Shown in pieces: positions 1-10,309 of a stretch of DNA of 22,229 bases. Both the position numbers and the translations under genes were made by a program. Every line of letters starts with the position of its first letter. Position 1 is the stretch's first letter. The DNA lies in contig BFEA01000694.1 of NCBI GenBank assembly GCA_003427395.1, forward strand, positions 163,695 to 185,923, given 5' to 3'. The notes beneath the pieces were generated by a model that made no database searches, was not told the DNA's origin, and saw only the letters and a program-made list of their open reading frames with translations. This stretch comes from Chara braunii (lineage: Eukaryota; Streptophyta; Charophyceae; Charales; Characeae).

Positions 1-330
1 ACGTGGCGTGGCCCTGATACGCCGACCCATCGCAAGTCGGACCACACTCCTTTCTCGTCACAGTCCTACCCGGTCAACGTGACGCCGCTTGTAACTTCAT
101 CCGTACGTGCGAGGCTGCGGCCGCCTCAGAACCTCTACGCTTGTTCTGCCGGCGTTGCATAGCCTTCTTTGACCCTGGCCCGGTCAAGCTAACGCGTGCC
201 CACGAAGTGCACGCTCACACACTCTCTAATCAACGCAAATGGGACGCGCCCTCAACTATCACCGAGCGCGCTTTTCCTGTAAGCTGCAAAAATGTGCCCA
301 AATACCCTTGTAAGGGTATTCGGGCCGACA
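1..330 (-). repeat. Partial 3' LTR of the minus-strand Ty3/gypsy element
   Basis: This block matches 15798-16127 without gaps, and the match extends one base further on each side. By hand I count three substitutions in 331 positions (182, 227 and 265). Read on the minus strand the LTR begins TGTCGG at 330, so the similarity stops at a TG, as expected for an LTR start. The rest of this LTR would lie left of the window. Just inside the LTR start is a perfect hairpin, AATACCCTTGTAAGGGTATT, at 301-320. The neighbouring internal sequence lacks a strong polypurine tract: on the minus strand the bases before TGTCGG are only partly purine (GGTTCGGAAAAC). That is the main weakness of the call. Confidence 0.7.
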
Positions 331-2240
331 GTTTTCCGAACCTTATTAAGCGACATCCCCGTCGCATCGGGCAATCAACGCTATGCACAAAAAACACATC
401 TTGCTGACAAGGAAATGACCAATCCGGTTCACCGGTTCGACTCTGTTCGAGGTTGTCTCATCAACCTGCGCCCGTCACGGCGTTCCACTGCCAGGTTTTC
501 AACCTGGGTCTCCCACGTCCTGGCCCCGGAGCTAGGGGATACTTTGTTGCGTACTACAGCGTACTACCCGCTCCCAGATAGTAGGTTGATAGTCCTCTCC
601 CTTCGTCGTAGACCTCTGCCAGTCCACCGTTGGGTGTCCTATTTAGTCATCGTCCCGCAAACGGGGTCATAACTTAGGATGCGGTCCCTAATCGAGACCT
701 CTCAAAACACAGGGCGCCTTGAGCCGCCCACATGGTAGTGTCTACCATCTCAACTCACACGAACGTCCGGCCTAGAGTCTAACACAGGCGGCTTCAGGTT
801 TCCATCTTAGCCCACCATGGACCGGTCGATCACGCCGGATGGTGGCGTTGTTATCTAGCGATGGTGCCCTCGTTGGTTACGCAACGATAAGCAATTTTTC
901 CTATCTGGGCACCCGGAAAAGGATCCTGACTCTCGACCTAATTGACCCCACTGACCTCCCCTCCAGCTAAACCTCTCCGGGTGGCTGACCCTTCAAGACT
1001 TAACCTTCGGTAAGTCATGGTCCCGCTGCCAGGTTGTGCCGATCAGCGGCCCTCGCTGGGAGTTAGATTTTACAGTTCCAGCGATGCTAAGTATAGCCCC
1101 TTAGCCTGGCCTCACAGTACGTCCCTTAGACTAACCCATGTGGTCTGACACTTTCTTTCACAACAATAATCAAAGGATCACATACCACCTTCCACGGGAC
1201 TACGTGGAGGGATAGCGCCTTTCTCAATAGTCCACCAAAGATTCTCAGTAGTTCCACAGGGTCGTGCCTCCCTTGCTCTGATCAAAAGCAGGTAAGGTCA
1301 CACGTCTTTTGGGGATACTCACAAAACTTTTCAAAGTTCCAACATAACTGTCAGAGGTTTTCATCCATGATTCTCACAAAGTATCTGGTCTTTCCTCGTC
1401 AGACTTTACATACATGCAAACATTATCATCACTTATAGCAACTTTTTTTAGTGCCCTCACAAATTCCCTCCTGTTAAGAACGTCCAATCGGTCATTGAAC
1501 TTTCCTCTCTTTTTTCCAATCATACACAAAAAGCACGCAACTTTAGTTGTGATCTTTCCATTTACCATCATTTTATCTGAGCAAAATAAATCATGTCATC
1601 ATTTCCTTAATAATCTGAAAGCATTCCCTTCTCTTATACTTCCGGCATCACTTGTCAATAGGACAGGGAGGCGCAAGTACAGTGGAAGAAAGCGCAGATC
1701 AGTTCACCTCACAGTATTAATCTCATCACACTATCATCCATATGGGCAAGTCCACAAACCGAGAGTGAGTGTGACACACCACACACAACACAGAGACAAA
1801 GGTTGAGATTCACGTATACACTCAAGACATGGGGCCCCGCACTGTGCAAAGGCTCATGTCCTTTATAGAACTTAAAATATTATACAAGGAGTTCAGGTAT
1901 CCCATAAGGAATCAAGGTAGTGAAGCGTCGAAGTATCGAAACTCGACGTCCGCTCCACACTCATGAGTGTTATTTTGTAAGGACGTTAACACTCTACATC
2001 ACATTAGCGAAAAAAAAGAAAAAATCGTCAATGTCATACTCAGCGTTATCTTATGTACAGGAAAAGGTTTTAAAGTCGATAACATAGCGTAACATCTCAC
2101 TACTGGCTCAATGTACTGATGTACATGAGTCTGATCCAATCCTCCACGTATCTCTCTATATACAAGTAGCCACCAGTCTGTGAGTCAGAGAAGTCCCGCA
2201 CATGTTAGACTCAGACCTTTCCGGACCTTATTAGAAAATC
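331..2240 (-). other. Long non-coding 3' stretch of the retroelement
   Basis: No reading frame here shows a recognisable domain, and the open frames are short and overlap on opposite strands. The stretch lies between the stop of the third coding region and the LTR start, so it would be the 3' untranslated part of the genomic RNA. It contains several perfect inverted repeats: ATGGTAG/CTACCAT at 732-748, CCACCAT/ATGGTGG at 812-845 and TCCACG/CGTGGA at 1191-1208. An A-rich run is at about 2010-2025. I see no promoter or RNA gene that I can name. Confidence 0.5.
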
Positions 2241-2396
2241 CTACTCCTGATCACTCATGACCTCCTGCAACTGCCTATACAACTGCGCCCTCACCCCATC
2301 ACGAGTCTTAGGAACTAGGTTTCCATCTCTATCTCTCCATACCCCAGATGACTCCCTGGTACACAATCCATTCGCCTCGTCTTTGAGGTTCTTGGG

Positions 2397-2438
2397 GCAG
2401 TCATCAGATCGATGTTTGCCTCTCTTGCAATAAAAGCA
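2397..2438 (-). other. CCHC zinc knuckle of the downstream gag-like region
   Basis: The residues CFYCKRGKHRSDDC give C-x2-C-x4-H-x4-C, the retroviral-type nucleocapsid knuckle that binds RNA. It follows a basic stretch and lies about 50 residues before the stop of the third coding region. No equivalent motif is present in the upstream gag-protease frame. Confidence 0.88.
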
Positions 2439-3164
2439 CTTGCCAAGCTTCTTCTGGAACAACTTCTCTCCTTCCAGCGAGGGTACAGATGACGAGACTG
2501 TCGAGATCCTGCTCGTGACCTCTTGCTGTGGGAACTCTGAGAAAGTGGGGCAGACCGCTCTATCACCTGCCCGTAACACCTGCTCCCCAACTCGCTCCTC
2601 TGGCCCTGACCCAATGGCCCAAGATCCCAGTACACCTCGTAAATCTGTAGCAACTGACACCTCCTGAAGCATGGTTGACTCCTGACAGTCCCTCAGGTCC
2701 ACTCTCTGCTCAGTCTCAACCATGGTCTGGCCCACACTTTCCTGACCCTCCTGCTATCCCACAGTCTCTTTTCGAATAGTAGGTGGAACCTCCTCAACTC
2801 CCATTGCCTCAACTGGTGGTCCCTCCTGTGGTACTGTCGGCTCGTGTCCCAGTGTCAGGCCAGTAGGTAACCCCCACTCAAACTCTCCGACCCCTGCACC
2901 CTTTTCCACAAGTATTCCTGGCCGCTCCAACACCTCTTTGTCGATCAAAGGGATCTCCTCACCCTCCTGCTGGTCTGCCTTCTCCACTTCCTTTTCCTTC
3001 TTGAAGACCTCCTCTGCAGGTTGTTCCCTGATTTCGAACTTTTGGACCTCTGTCCAATCCACCACTCTAGTAGGGGCTTGCTCGGCATACTTGGCTTCGA
3101 GGTCTCGAATCCGCTTCTCCCACTCAGTCTCCTTAACCTGGAAGAAGGTCAGTTGTGCACACAA

Positions 3165-3290
3165 ATAGGCCCTTGTTAAGGGTCTGGTTGACTTGTCTGA
3201 CGGCCTCATTTTCTGCTGATACTCTCTCCATTTCTGCGTTTACTGCTGTCAACTCTTTGCCCTGTCTGTCCAGTTCCCTCTTCAGGTCCC
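3165..3290 (-). other. Predicted coiled-coil segment
   Basis: About 40 residues have hydrophobic residues at heptad-like spacing among Glu, Lys, Arg and Gln, ending near the NEAVRQVNQTL part. No Pro or Gly breaks the core. A further charged helical stretch lies upstream at about 3700-3600. Coiled coils are usual in the N-terminal half of some plant Gag proteins and would drive multimerisation. The downstream reading frame changes just after this segment. Confidence 0.65.
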
Positions 3291-4557
3291 CAGCCTTTCT
3301 TTCCCGGTCCACCCTCTGGCCATAAGCCTTCCGTGCCACTTTCGTCAGTCTGTCCCCAATCTTCAGATTTGATGCTCTGGCTGCAGCGAAGCCTTCTTTC
3401 ATCACGCTCCTTAGGTTGAGCAGGTCTGTAGAGACCAACTTAACCCCCATCTCCTGATGTTGTCCACCTGATCTTCCTGTGGCGTCCATCAACTTATCGA
3501 AGCCCATCCAGACCTCTGAGAACAGAGGAGGGTCCTCCTCCTGAGTGCAGGTACCCTTTCCTTTTCTGCCCTCCACCTCCTCAGGCGCCTTTCCTTGCTG
3601 CATCTTCTCATGCAACTCTGCAAGATTCTTCATTCGGAGTTGAGTCCTGATCTCCAGCTCCCTTGCTGCCCTCTCTTTTTTGTCCAGCTCCTTTTCATCA
3701 GCAGACGGTTCCACTCTCTGTTCCTGCACTTGTGGCCCCTGAGGCACGTCCGACTCCATATCTAGCATAGGGTGGTCCACCTTCCTCTGAGTAGGCTGTG
3801 GAGGTGCGCCTGGACCCCCTACTCCCTCAGCCCCCTCTTGCCTGTAGGACTTGTGTTCCTTCACCTTTTCCTCCCTCTGAGTCCCTGGTGACGCGCCCTG
3901 CTCAAAGGTTCCCCTTGCCTCTGTCTCAGGTTCCCTTCTTCTTTTTTCCACACCTCTCCTCTCTCCTGCCTGACGAGCTGGAGTATACTAGTTCCATAGC
4001 AGCTTCTTGCAGTGCCCCCAGTTCATGGCAGATGCTACAATGGATCGTACGAAGGGTCTGCTATGGTGTCTCACAAACAACAGGAAACTCTCCACTCTCT
4101 GCTCTCCTGGGATACAGAGCTCGTCCGCATATCGATCATAAGTCTATAAGAACTCCCCCAGATTAGTGGAGTCGAATCGAATGGGCTGCTCATCCCTTCC
4201 CAATGGTGACGGATGCAGACCTTCCATCTTCCGCTCAAACTCCTGCCAGCTCAACGACTCTCTGACCATCTTAGCAATAGGGTCCTCCCACTCGCCTACA
4301 CCTCGTACATCTCTCAACATCCTGGTGTTGTCCCATCCAAACTCTCTCGCATGCCGCTCGAACTCCATCAGGAACAGCTCGATGTTCCCTCCCTGGAAGA
4401 CTGGAGGCCTGTCCTCTCTCCTGGTCCTCATCTGCGTCCTCTGTTGGGTTGCCCCCAAAGGGGTCCCCACTGGCTCTGCCCCTCCCCTCCCTCTTAGCAT
4501 GGCTGCCCTCAGTGGTATCAAGCCTGCACAACAGGGAAGAGGCGAACAGAAGCACAC

Positions 4558-4735
4558 AGAGGGTAAGCGATGTCAGACAAAACACAACAGGAGACAGACA
4601 TAACCCTCCCACAGCTATCTCAACTACCTACCTACTCACACATATGCATACATATCCATACACACACACAAGTCTAGTCATAACCTATCATGCTATCCTA
4701 CTGAGAGCAGTATCCGAAGTAATCACGAGATGACT
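4558..4735 (-). other. Spacer between integrase and the gag-like region, with an out-of-frame hydrophobic leader
   Basis: Integrase stops at 4736 and the gag-like frame opens at 4572. In a second minus-strand frame starting with ATG at 4612, the first 30 residues are very hydrophobic (SPVVFCLTSLTLCVLLFASS), like a signal peptide or membrane anchor. That frame overlaps the gag-like one, is offset by one base, and stops at 4271. Either it is chance or the true N terminus is separated from the rest by a one-base indel. A short CA-rich microsatellite is at about 4650-4670. Confidence 0.4.
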
Positions 4736-5480
4736 CTAAGTGGTGAGATCCCTGCTCACCTCGTCTCGAGCCACAAACTTCTTCAGCCTCGAGCCTGACA
4801 ACCAATCCTTCCATGTCGTCCTATTTAGCTCCTCAATTTGATACGCTTTGTGTTCTCCACACCTAGTGACCCTATAGGGTCCCAGCCACCTCTTGTCCAA
4901 CTTTCGAGACCACTGTTTTTCCAGGGATGAGTCATACAATAGCACAACATCTCCCACCTTGAGAGGCTCCTTTCTCACTTTCGCCATCTTATCCCACCTG
5001 AACTTGTCCTTGGTACGGCTGTCCGCAGTCCTACTTGCTGCCTCCTCAATCCTGTCCTCAATAGCGTCGATCTGTCGTGCCCTCAAATCCAGCAGTTCCT
5101 CAAAGGTCAGATCAGTCTCGAGGTCCTGTCGCCTCCAGGTTTTCAAGAAGCTTTCGATAGGAAACGTCGCATGTGTGTCGTACCATAACGTAGCCGGTTC
5201 ATAGCCAGTGCTCCTCCTGATAGTGATGTTATCCATAAAAAACGCGACCCTTAGAAAGTTTGGCCATTGGTTGGGCCTGCCATCGGTCCACTTGGCAATA
5301 AGATTTGTGATGGTGTTGTGCCCTCTCTCCACAGGTGCATTGGCTTGAGGGTGCGCCGCAGTCGTATACTCAGCGATTACCCCATACTTTTTCAAAAGAG
5401 CCTTCACTTCTGCACAGGTGAATTCGGACCCCCTATCCATCACAAACCTGGAAATAAAGGGGTAGCGAAGGTAGTACTCC
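4736..5480 (-). pseudogene. Integrase catalytic core (second half) and C-terminal GPY domain
   Basis: This piece carries the second catalytic Asp (in VMDRGSEFT) and, 35 residues on, the catalytic Glu (in APVERGH), completing a DD35E triad with the Asp in the preceding frame. The C-terminal end has the GPY/F motif (RWLGPYRVTRC) typical of Ty3/gypsy integrases, and no chromodomain follows. Integrase inserts the cDNA copy into the nuclear genome. The open frame begins after a frameshift near 5480, and codons upstream of the GTG at 5443 continue in frame, so 5443 is not a true start. The fragment ends at a stop beside the gag-like region. Confidence 0.88.
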
Positions 5481-6111
5481 TCAATGCATCGGTTTCAGCG
5501 TCCCGCCAGTCTTTGTGCGAATGGCCCTGCCATCCACAAACCCAGAGAGGTTGTCCCGCGCATCAAAGATGAAGTTGTAGCTCCCTATTCTCAGCGGCAT
5601 TGCCAACAGATCCAGATGTACGACGGTTCCAACTTCATGGACGTACCTTGGGTGAAGTGGCTCTCTAGGTCTAAGAGCAGACCGTTCTTGGCATGGTACA
5701 CAAGACTTACAATAGTCATCAATCATCTGCCTCATGCCATCCCAATAGTACAACTTGTGGATTTTCAGGTATGTCGTATCCGCACCTCTGTGGCCACCTG
5801 CCATACCGTCGTGCAGTGCCGCTATAATGTCGATCTGGCGAGCGACGCCACAAGACTACTCTTTTGGGGTCCTTCCCTTTGCTCCTCATGAACAGATGGT
5901 CATCCCTTACCAGGAACTTTGGCCTCATTTTCAGAACTCGTGCGCAAGCGTCCCTTTCTCGCATCTCGCACGAAAGAAGCATGCCCAGTTCAAGGTATAC
6001 TCCCTCATACTTTTCTGCTCGAAAGGCTTCTTTAATCTCACCTTCCTCAAAGTCATCGTCCTCCCTTTCGTGGATCACATTGTCACCTCCTCCCGGCTCT
6101 ACCTCCTCTTC
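5481..6111 (-). pseudogene. Linker plus integrase zinc-binding domain and first catalytic Asp
   Basis: From the stop at 6112-6114, an acidic linker (EDDDFEEGEIKEAF) continues in the RT/RNase H frame. Near 5850 the frame shifts by one base, and the HHCC zinc-binding domain follows, with its two His residues (HDGMAGGH) and CVPC pair. The core then begins with VHLDLLAMP, holding the first catalytic Asp. A second frameshift near 5480-5500 separates it from the rest of the core. Order and spacing match Ty3/gypsy integrase, so the breaks are secondary. The host sequence has runs of N, so a few indels may be assembly error. Confidence 0.85.
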
Positions 6112-7089
6112 CTAGTCTAGTACCGTATTTCTGACCGTCTCTTCCTGAAGCAGCGCATTTGCCAACAGGTACACCCCACCTATCATCTTCTCGTGCTTAC
6201 CCACCTGTAGCGCCTCATTTTCAATTGTAAGTGGGTCTTCCTGCAGCTCGTACTTGCCAGCTAAGGCCAGCTCCATCATCCAACCTACGCCCGACATCCC
6301 CCAAGAATCCTCTTCAATATAAGGTTTGAGGACCAAGTCTGGCCATCGCACATGTCCTGGAGGCGCAAGCCACACGGGCCGCCTAGGAGTAACATACTTA
6401 CCTACAGCCAATGCCCAAGAGTTGATGTGAAGTCTCACATCCTCCTCACTGTCCAGGAACCCGTCGACTGGGGGAGTGTCCTCGATCACTCCTTGATGGT
6501 TCTTGTCCCAGTCGACTCGGCTCAGCCCGTCTGCCTTATTCTTGGTCCCAGGAATTCGCTCCAACTCGAAGTCGAACATCCAGATGTACATCAGCCACCT
6601 TGCGATGGTTGGGTCTGAAGGAGCGAAGTTCTTGAGATAGTCAGCCAATGCCGTAGCGTCCACCCTCAATACGAACCTATTGCCAAAGAGGTAGTTTTTG
6701 AAGATCCTCAAACAGTGAAGAACCGCCAAGGTTTCGCGCTTGAACTGAGAGTGGTTCCTTTCAGACGTATTGAGCGTCCGGCTTTCAAACCTTAGTGGTC
6801 GTTTCTCCCTATTGGGATCTCGCTGGATTAACACACCTCCCAGCGCGGTTGGCCCTGCGTGTGTCTCTACGATGAACGGCCTGGTCATCACCGTTGCATG
6901 GTCCGGTACCCCCAATACTAGACCTCCTTCCTCAAACTCCTTCTTCAGGTTTTTTATCACCGACTCTTGTCTGTCTCCCCATTCCCAGTCTTGTCCCTGA
7001 CGCACGAGCTTTCGTAATTGCTCCGTCTTTGTCGCAAACCCCTTAATAAAGATCCTCCAAAACCCACACGTGCCTAGAAAACTTTTCAC
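6112..7089 (-). pseudogene. RNase H domain of pol, with a changed catalytic residue
   Basis: The frame starts with the RT thumb/connection segment (GFWRIFIKGFA) and continues as RNase H, which removes the RNA strand during cDNA synthesis. Recognisable motifs are FIVETHAGPTALGGVL, RETLAVLHCL, LRVDATAL and NKADGLSR. The Glu (residue 119) and the Asp residues (144 and 187) are present, but the first catalytic Asp is His (residue 77, codon 6859-6861), which should abolish or weaken activity. It shares a frame with RT and is separated from it only by a stop at 7102-7104. After RNase H about 120 residues of tether lead to a stop at 6112-6114. Confidence 0.88.
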
Positions 7090-7101
7090 CTCCGTGATAT
7101 T

Positions 7102-8046
7102 CTAGAACGGTGTTGGCCATTCGAGAATCATGTTGGTTTTCTTAGTATCTGGCCGACGACCCCTCTCGTCGCACACTAATCCTAAGATAGTGGCACCACT
7201 CATGCAGTGCCTCGATTTTGGCCCACTGGCAGTGAGGTTATACTCCTTCAAGAGATCCAGGACCTTGCACAAGTCTTGCACATGATCCCACACAAAGCGC
7301 CTGATTCCTGACACCACCTCCTGCTCGTCCTTCTCTTTGGGCCCTTTCACGGCCAGATCATCAATGTAGGGTTGCGTGATGTGAGGACTTATGGGCTGCA
7401 TCGCCCTCACCATGTGTCGCTGGACCATAGCGACCGCATTCGTCCACCCCTGCGGTGCGACGTTCATGTGGATCAACCCTCGAGGGGTATGCATAGCTGT
7501 CATAGGTCTGTCCGACGGGTACACAGGAAACTGGTCATAGCCTGAATACAAGTCAACGAGTGATATGATGGCCCTCCCGGCGAATGCCTCTGAAAGCGCA
7601 TCAACGTTGGGGAGACCACCTGCGTCTCTCACTGTCACCGCGTTCAGGCGCTGCAAGTCCTGTACCCACCTCAGTATCCCATTGGGTTTGACAAAACAAA
7701 ACCATGGGGATGCATACGGTCCGCTCGAGTAATCTGCCACATGAGTGCGGATCTTCCCATCAAGGTAGTTGACCACCTTCTCTTTGTCAGCGGGATTAGG
7801 ATACCGCGCACCTCGCAAGTTCCACGATTCGTAGGGTACGGTATGTATCCTAATCATTGGGATAATATCCACATCCAGTCGGCCTCTCTCATCATCACTG
7901 AAGGCATATGCAGCATGCCTTCCTCTTATGGTGTCCACAATAAATTTCTCCTCCTGCGCCGTAAGAAAGTCAGGTTCCCCTATGATCAGCGCCTTCTCTG
8001 TCTCGGCATTGATACGGCATGGTCCACTTTCCGCCCTTTCTCGCAT
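7102..8046 (-). pseudogene. Reverse transcriptase domain of Ty3/gypsy pol
   Basis: This 314-residue piece has the RT motifs in order: SPWFCFVKPNG with the following VQDLQRLNAVTVRDAG, SLVDLYSGYDQ with the first catalytic Asp (165), APQGWTNA where many relatives have PFGLTNA, and YIDD (227-230) with the other two Asp residues. All three metal ligands are present, so the domain itself looks intact. RT copies the genomic RNA into cDNA from the tRNA primer. The upstream gag-protease frame ends at 8130 in a different frame, and a stop at 7102 cuts the thumb. The ATG at 8046 probably only marks where the open frame begins. Confidence 0.93.
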
Positions 8047-8129
8047 CTGTCATATCAACTCTCGCTCCCGCTCATAGTATACCTCCTGCTCTTCAGTAAC
8101 GAGTACGGGAACGGGGCGGCACTTTTGGT

Positions 8130-9729
8130 CTACCCTTTTGTACCGCCTTTGGGCGCCCTGCTTGAGTCCACCCCTAAAAAAGGTCGAGTTACGCTCTGGG
8201 GTTGCGCTCCACTCTCTCCACCTGTCTGACCAGGTGTTCGATATACCAATTTCATGTCTCCTGCACCCATTTGCTCCACTACCTTCTCTCTCAAGGCCTC
8301 CACAGCCTCGGGGTCCTCCATCCCATAGGTTGACACTATGTCCATAGCATCGCCTATGTTCGCCAAGCTTAGAGTCAGCGCCTCTGGCTCTCTTCTCTCT
8401 TCATACTTGCTGGCTTCGATCCTTAGCCTTTCTTCTTCTGACTCTTCAATCGTAAACAAACCGGGGTTGGGCCGGTTCCTTACGCTCTTGGGTCCTGTGT
8501 TCTTGCAAGTGATGACCTCGTAGTTCTCGCATACGGGGTCACACAGGACAAGGAACATAGTTTCATCGTGTTTGTTGAGGATGACCGTCTCTGTCCGACT
8601 TAGGAACGATCTCCCAAGTAGAATAGGGTGGTCCAAGTCAGGCATCACAAAGAAGCAGCTCCTTACTTTCACCTTTCCGATTTCCAATATTACTGACGAT
8701 GCGGTCCTAATGAATATCGATCGGCTATTGGCCCCCATCAAAACCCCGTTGTCATAGCGGTCTATCTCCATTCCCAGCCGTATTGCATGTTCCTCCTTTA
8801 TGAGGTTCATTTCCGCTCCACTGTCCACCATTGCGGTGCACGTCTTTCCTTTTACCACGACGTCGAGGCAGCCACAGGCGACAAACTTCCAGTCCATCTT
8901 AGTACCCGTTTCAGCCCACTCAGCCTCCTTAGGGATTATAGTCCCCAATCGTATGCTGGCGACCATCTTCCTAGATAGTCTCGCTCTTAACTCATCCCTA
9001 AGTCTAGGCGCTGAGGCCAGGACATCCTTCAGGTTCATAAGATGATTATGACCTTCGAGTATCCTGTCCATTATCTCTTCCACATCGAAGCCTTCTTCCA
9101 CCCTGACAGCGTACTTCTTCTTCTTTACTTCTTGTGCTTTGTCTGTATCAGGCTTGGCACCCCTCTTCTTGGCCCTTTGCTCGGCCCTCTCATCCTCTTC
9201 CTTCCTTAATTTATCATCTTCGTCATCCTCTCCTTCTGGAACGTCCACTACCTCTTTCTCTCCACTGGGTTCAGGAACATCCTTGGCTGGTTCTTCGGGA
9301 CTCACTGGCCCTTTAGCCCTTGTCCTAACGGCATGAGGCGCCCTCCCCGTCCTGGAGGGTGGTCTAAAAGTCATTCCGGATCGAGGCGTCGCTCCTGAGG
9401 TCGTGACGTTTGGTAGATTCCCGGACCCTCCTTGCGACCCCGGACCTAAGTAGTAAAGGTATACCGATGGCTCCTTACCTTGCCACTCCTTGACTTCTTC
9501 GCATATATCAGCCAGCTTCTGTTGGTATCTCCCGACTTTATCTATCAGGTCCTTCATTCTCTCCACTGTCTATCAGGAGCTCCAGCCATTTTGACACCCT
9601 CTCCCCTTCAAAGTGGAAGATGACAATCTTTGGCACTTGTAGCCGTGCCAACTCCCTTTTCTCGAGTGCCTTGACAAAATCTTCCGGCGTAGCGGCCGGA
9701 CCCCGCTCGATTCCATCTGCATCCGGCAT
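8130..9729 (-). pseudogene. Shortened gag fused to an aspartic protease
   Basis: The first 60 residues (from ATG 9729) resemble a capsid N terminus (IVIFHFEGERVSKWLELL) and then change frame near 9565. What follows is a short helical piece, a Pro/Glu-rich acidic linker with a basic cluster, then a retropepsin-like protease with the VDSGAEMN active site (Asp at 8823-8825) and the ILLGRSFL strand. The protease cuts the polyprotein. The capsid core seems mostly missing and there is no CCHC knuckle, so this gag looks incomplete for a typical Ty3/gypsy element. The frame ends at 8130 before RT. Its start follows the primer-binding site by a 317-base leader. Confidence 0.85.
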
Positions 9730-10046
9730 CTTTACCTCCTTTTGCTAACCAACCTGACAGGAGAAACAAGAGATAGACCGGTAAGCAGTTCGTCAAGTTT
9801 CAGAGGGTTTGCCCTACATCCTTCTTGACCACTCTACTTCTAAGTTTAGCTAACCGCTCTACCATTAGTCATTCACGCCCAAGATACAACCTTTAGTTGC
9901 ACTATATATCGCTCAGTCTTATTATGACTTCATATACAACCCTCTTATATAAGTCAATCCAACCTATAACCTTTGTTGGTTTGCCTGGATCTTCAGCATG
10001 CACTTAACCTGGGTTCGTTCTCTTAACGACCCCGGTAGGCAGCCAA
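9730..10046 (-). other. 5' leader between the primer-binding site and gag
   Basis: This is AT-rich non-coding sequence between the primer-binding site and the first gag ATG. It would be the untranslated leader of the genomic RNA, where packaging signals usually lie. I see no open frame or named element in it. Confidence 0.55.
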
Positions 10047-10066
10047 GATCCCCGGCAACGACGCCA
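10047..10066 (-). promoter_or_regulatory. Primer-binding site matching tRNA-Asp
   Basis: Read on the minus strand this is TGGCGTCGTTGCCGGGGATC. It is complementary to the 3' end of plant tRNA-Asp(GTC), including CCA, with one mismatch. Many plant Ty3/gypsy elements use this primer. It lies two bases (GG) after the inferred LTR end CGACA and fixes the direction of the element and the inner LTR boundary. Confidence 0.9.
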
Positions 10067-10300
10067 CCTGTCGAGCGCATCGGTCCCGCATGGGGACCCT
10101 CCCGCTCGCGTCACGCAGGATTATGCAGGACTTGTCGCGGAGAGCGTTTGTCGCTCCGGTCAAGTGGGCCAGCCGTACCTCTCGCGAGTCCCTACGACAG
10201 GACAGAGTCACGCAAGGCACCACTACCTCCACCTGCGGGAGCTGTCACCATCCCTTAGGTGGGCGTATCCCTGCCGAGCTACTGAACCACATGCGAAAGC

Positions 10301-10308
10301 TTTTTATA
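10301..10308 (-). promoter_or_regulatory. TATA box of the LTR promoter
   Basis: The minus strand reads TATAAAAA. It lies about 235 bases upstream of the LTR's inner end, so transcription starting some 30 bases later would give an R-U5 segment of about 200 bases, an ordinary size. The position fits the proposed element; start site and activity are inferred. Confidence 0.5.
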
Positions 10309-10309
10309 T

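Larger units (their letters stand above)
2241..4557 (-). pseudogene. Third coding region downstream of pol: gag-like protein with coiled coil and CCHC knuckle (broken)
   Basis: About 770 codons follow integrase in the same direction. In order they hold a capsid-like N-terminal part (motif VFQGGNIELFLMEFERHARE at 4390-4331), a charged linker rich in Glu, Lys and Gln, a strong coiled coil (about 3290-3165), a second acidic linker, and a C-terminal zinc knuckle (C-x2-C-x4-H-x4-C). These are parts of a Gag polyprotein, yet the gene sits where an env-like gene would be expected. The frame is broken by stops at 4144-4146, 3988-3990 and 2754-2756 and by a frameshift at about 3133-3209. Pieces on either side of each stop share a frame, which supports one ancestral gene. 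The start is unsure: 4557 is a GTG, the first in-frame ATG is at 4500, and a hydrophobic leader begins in another frame at 4612. It could instead be captured from another element, but no second pol accompanies it. Confidence 0.72.

Noticed and set aside
141-672. Open plus-strand frames at the window start (also at 15938-16186)
   Set aside because: They overlap each other and lie in the LTR and non-coding flank, with no recognisable domain. They look like chance frames.
4736-4900. Chromodomain after integrase
   Set aside because: The frame ends soon after the GPY motif, with no aromatic-cage chromodomain pattern.
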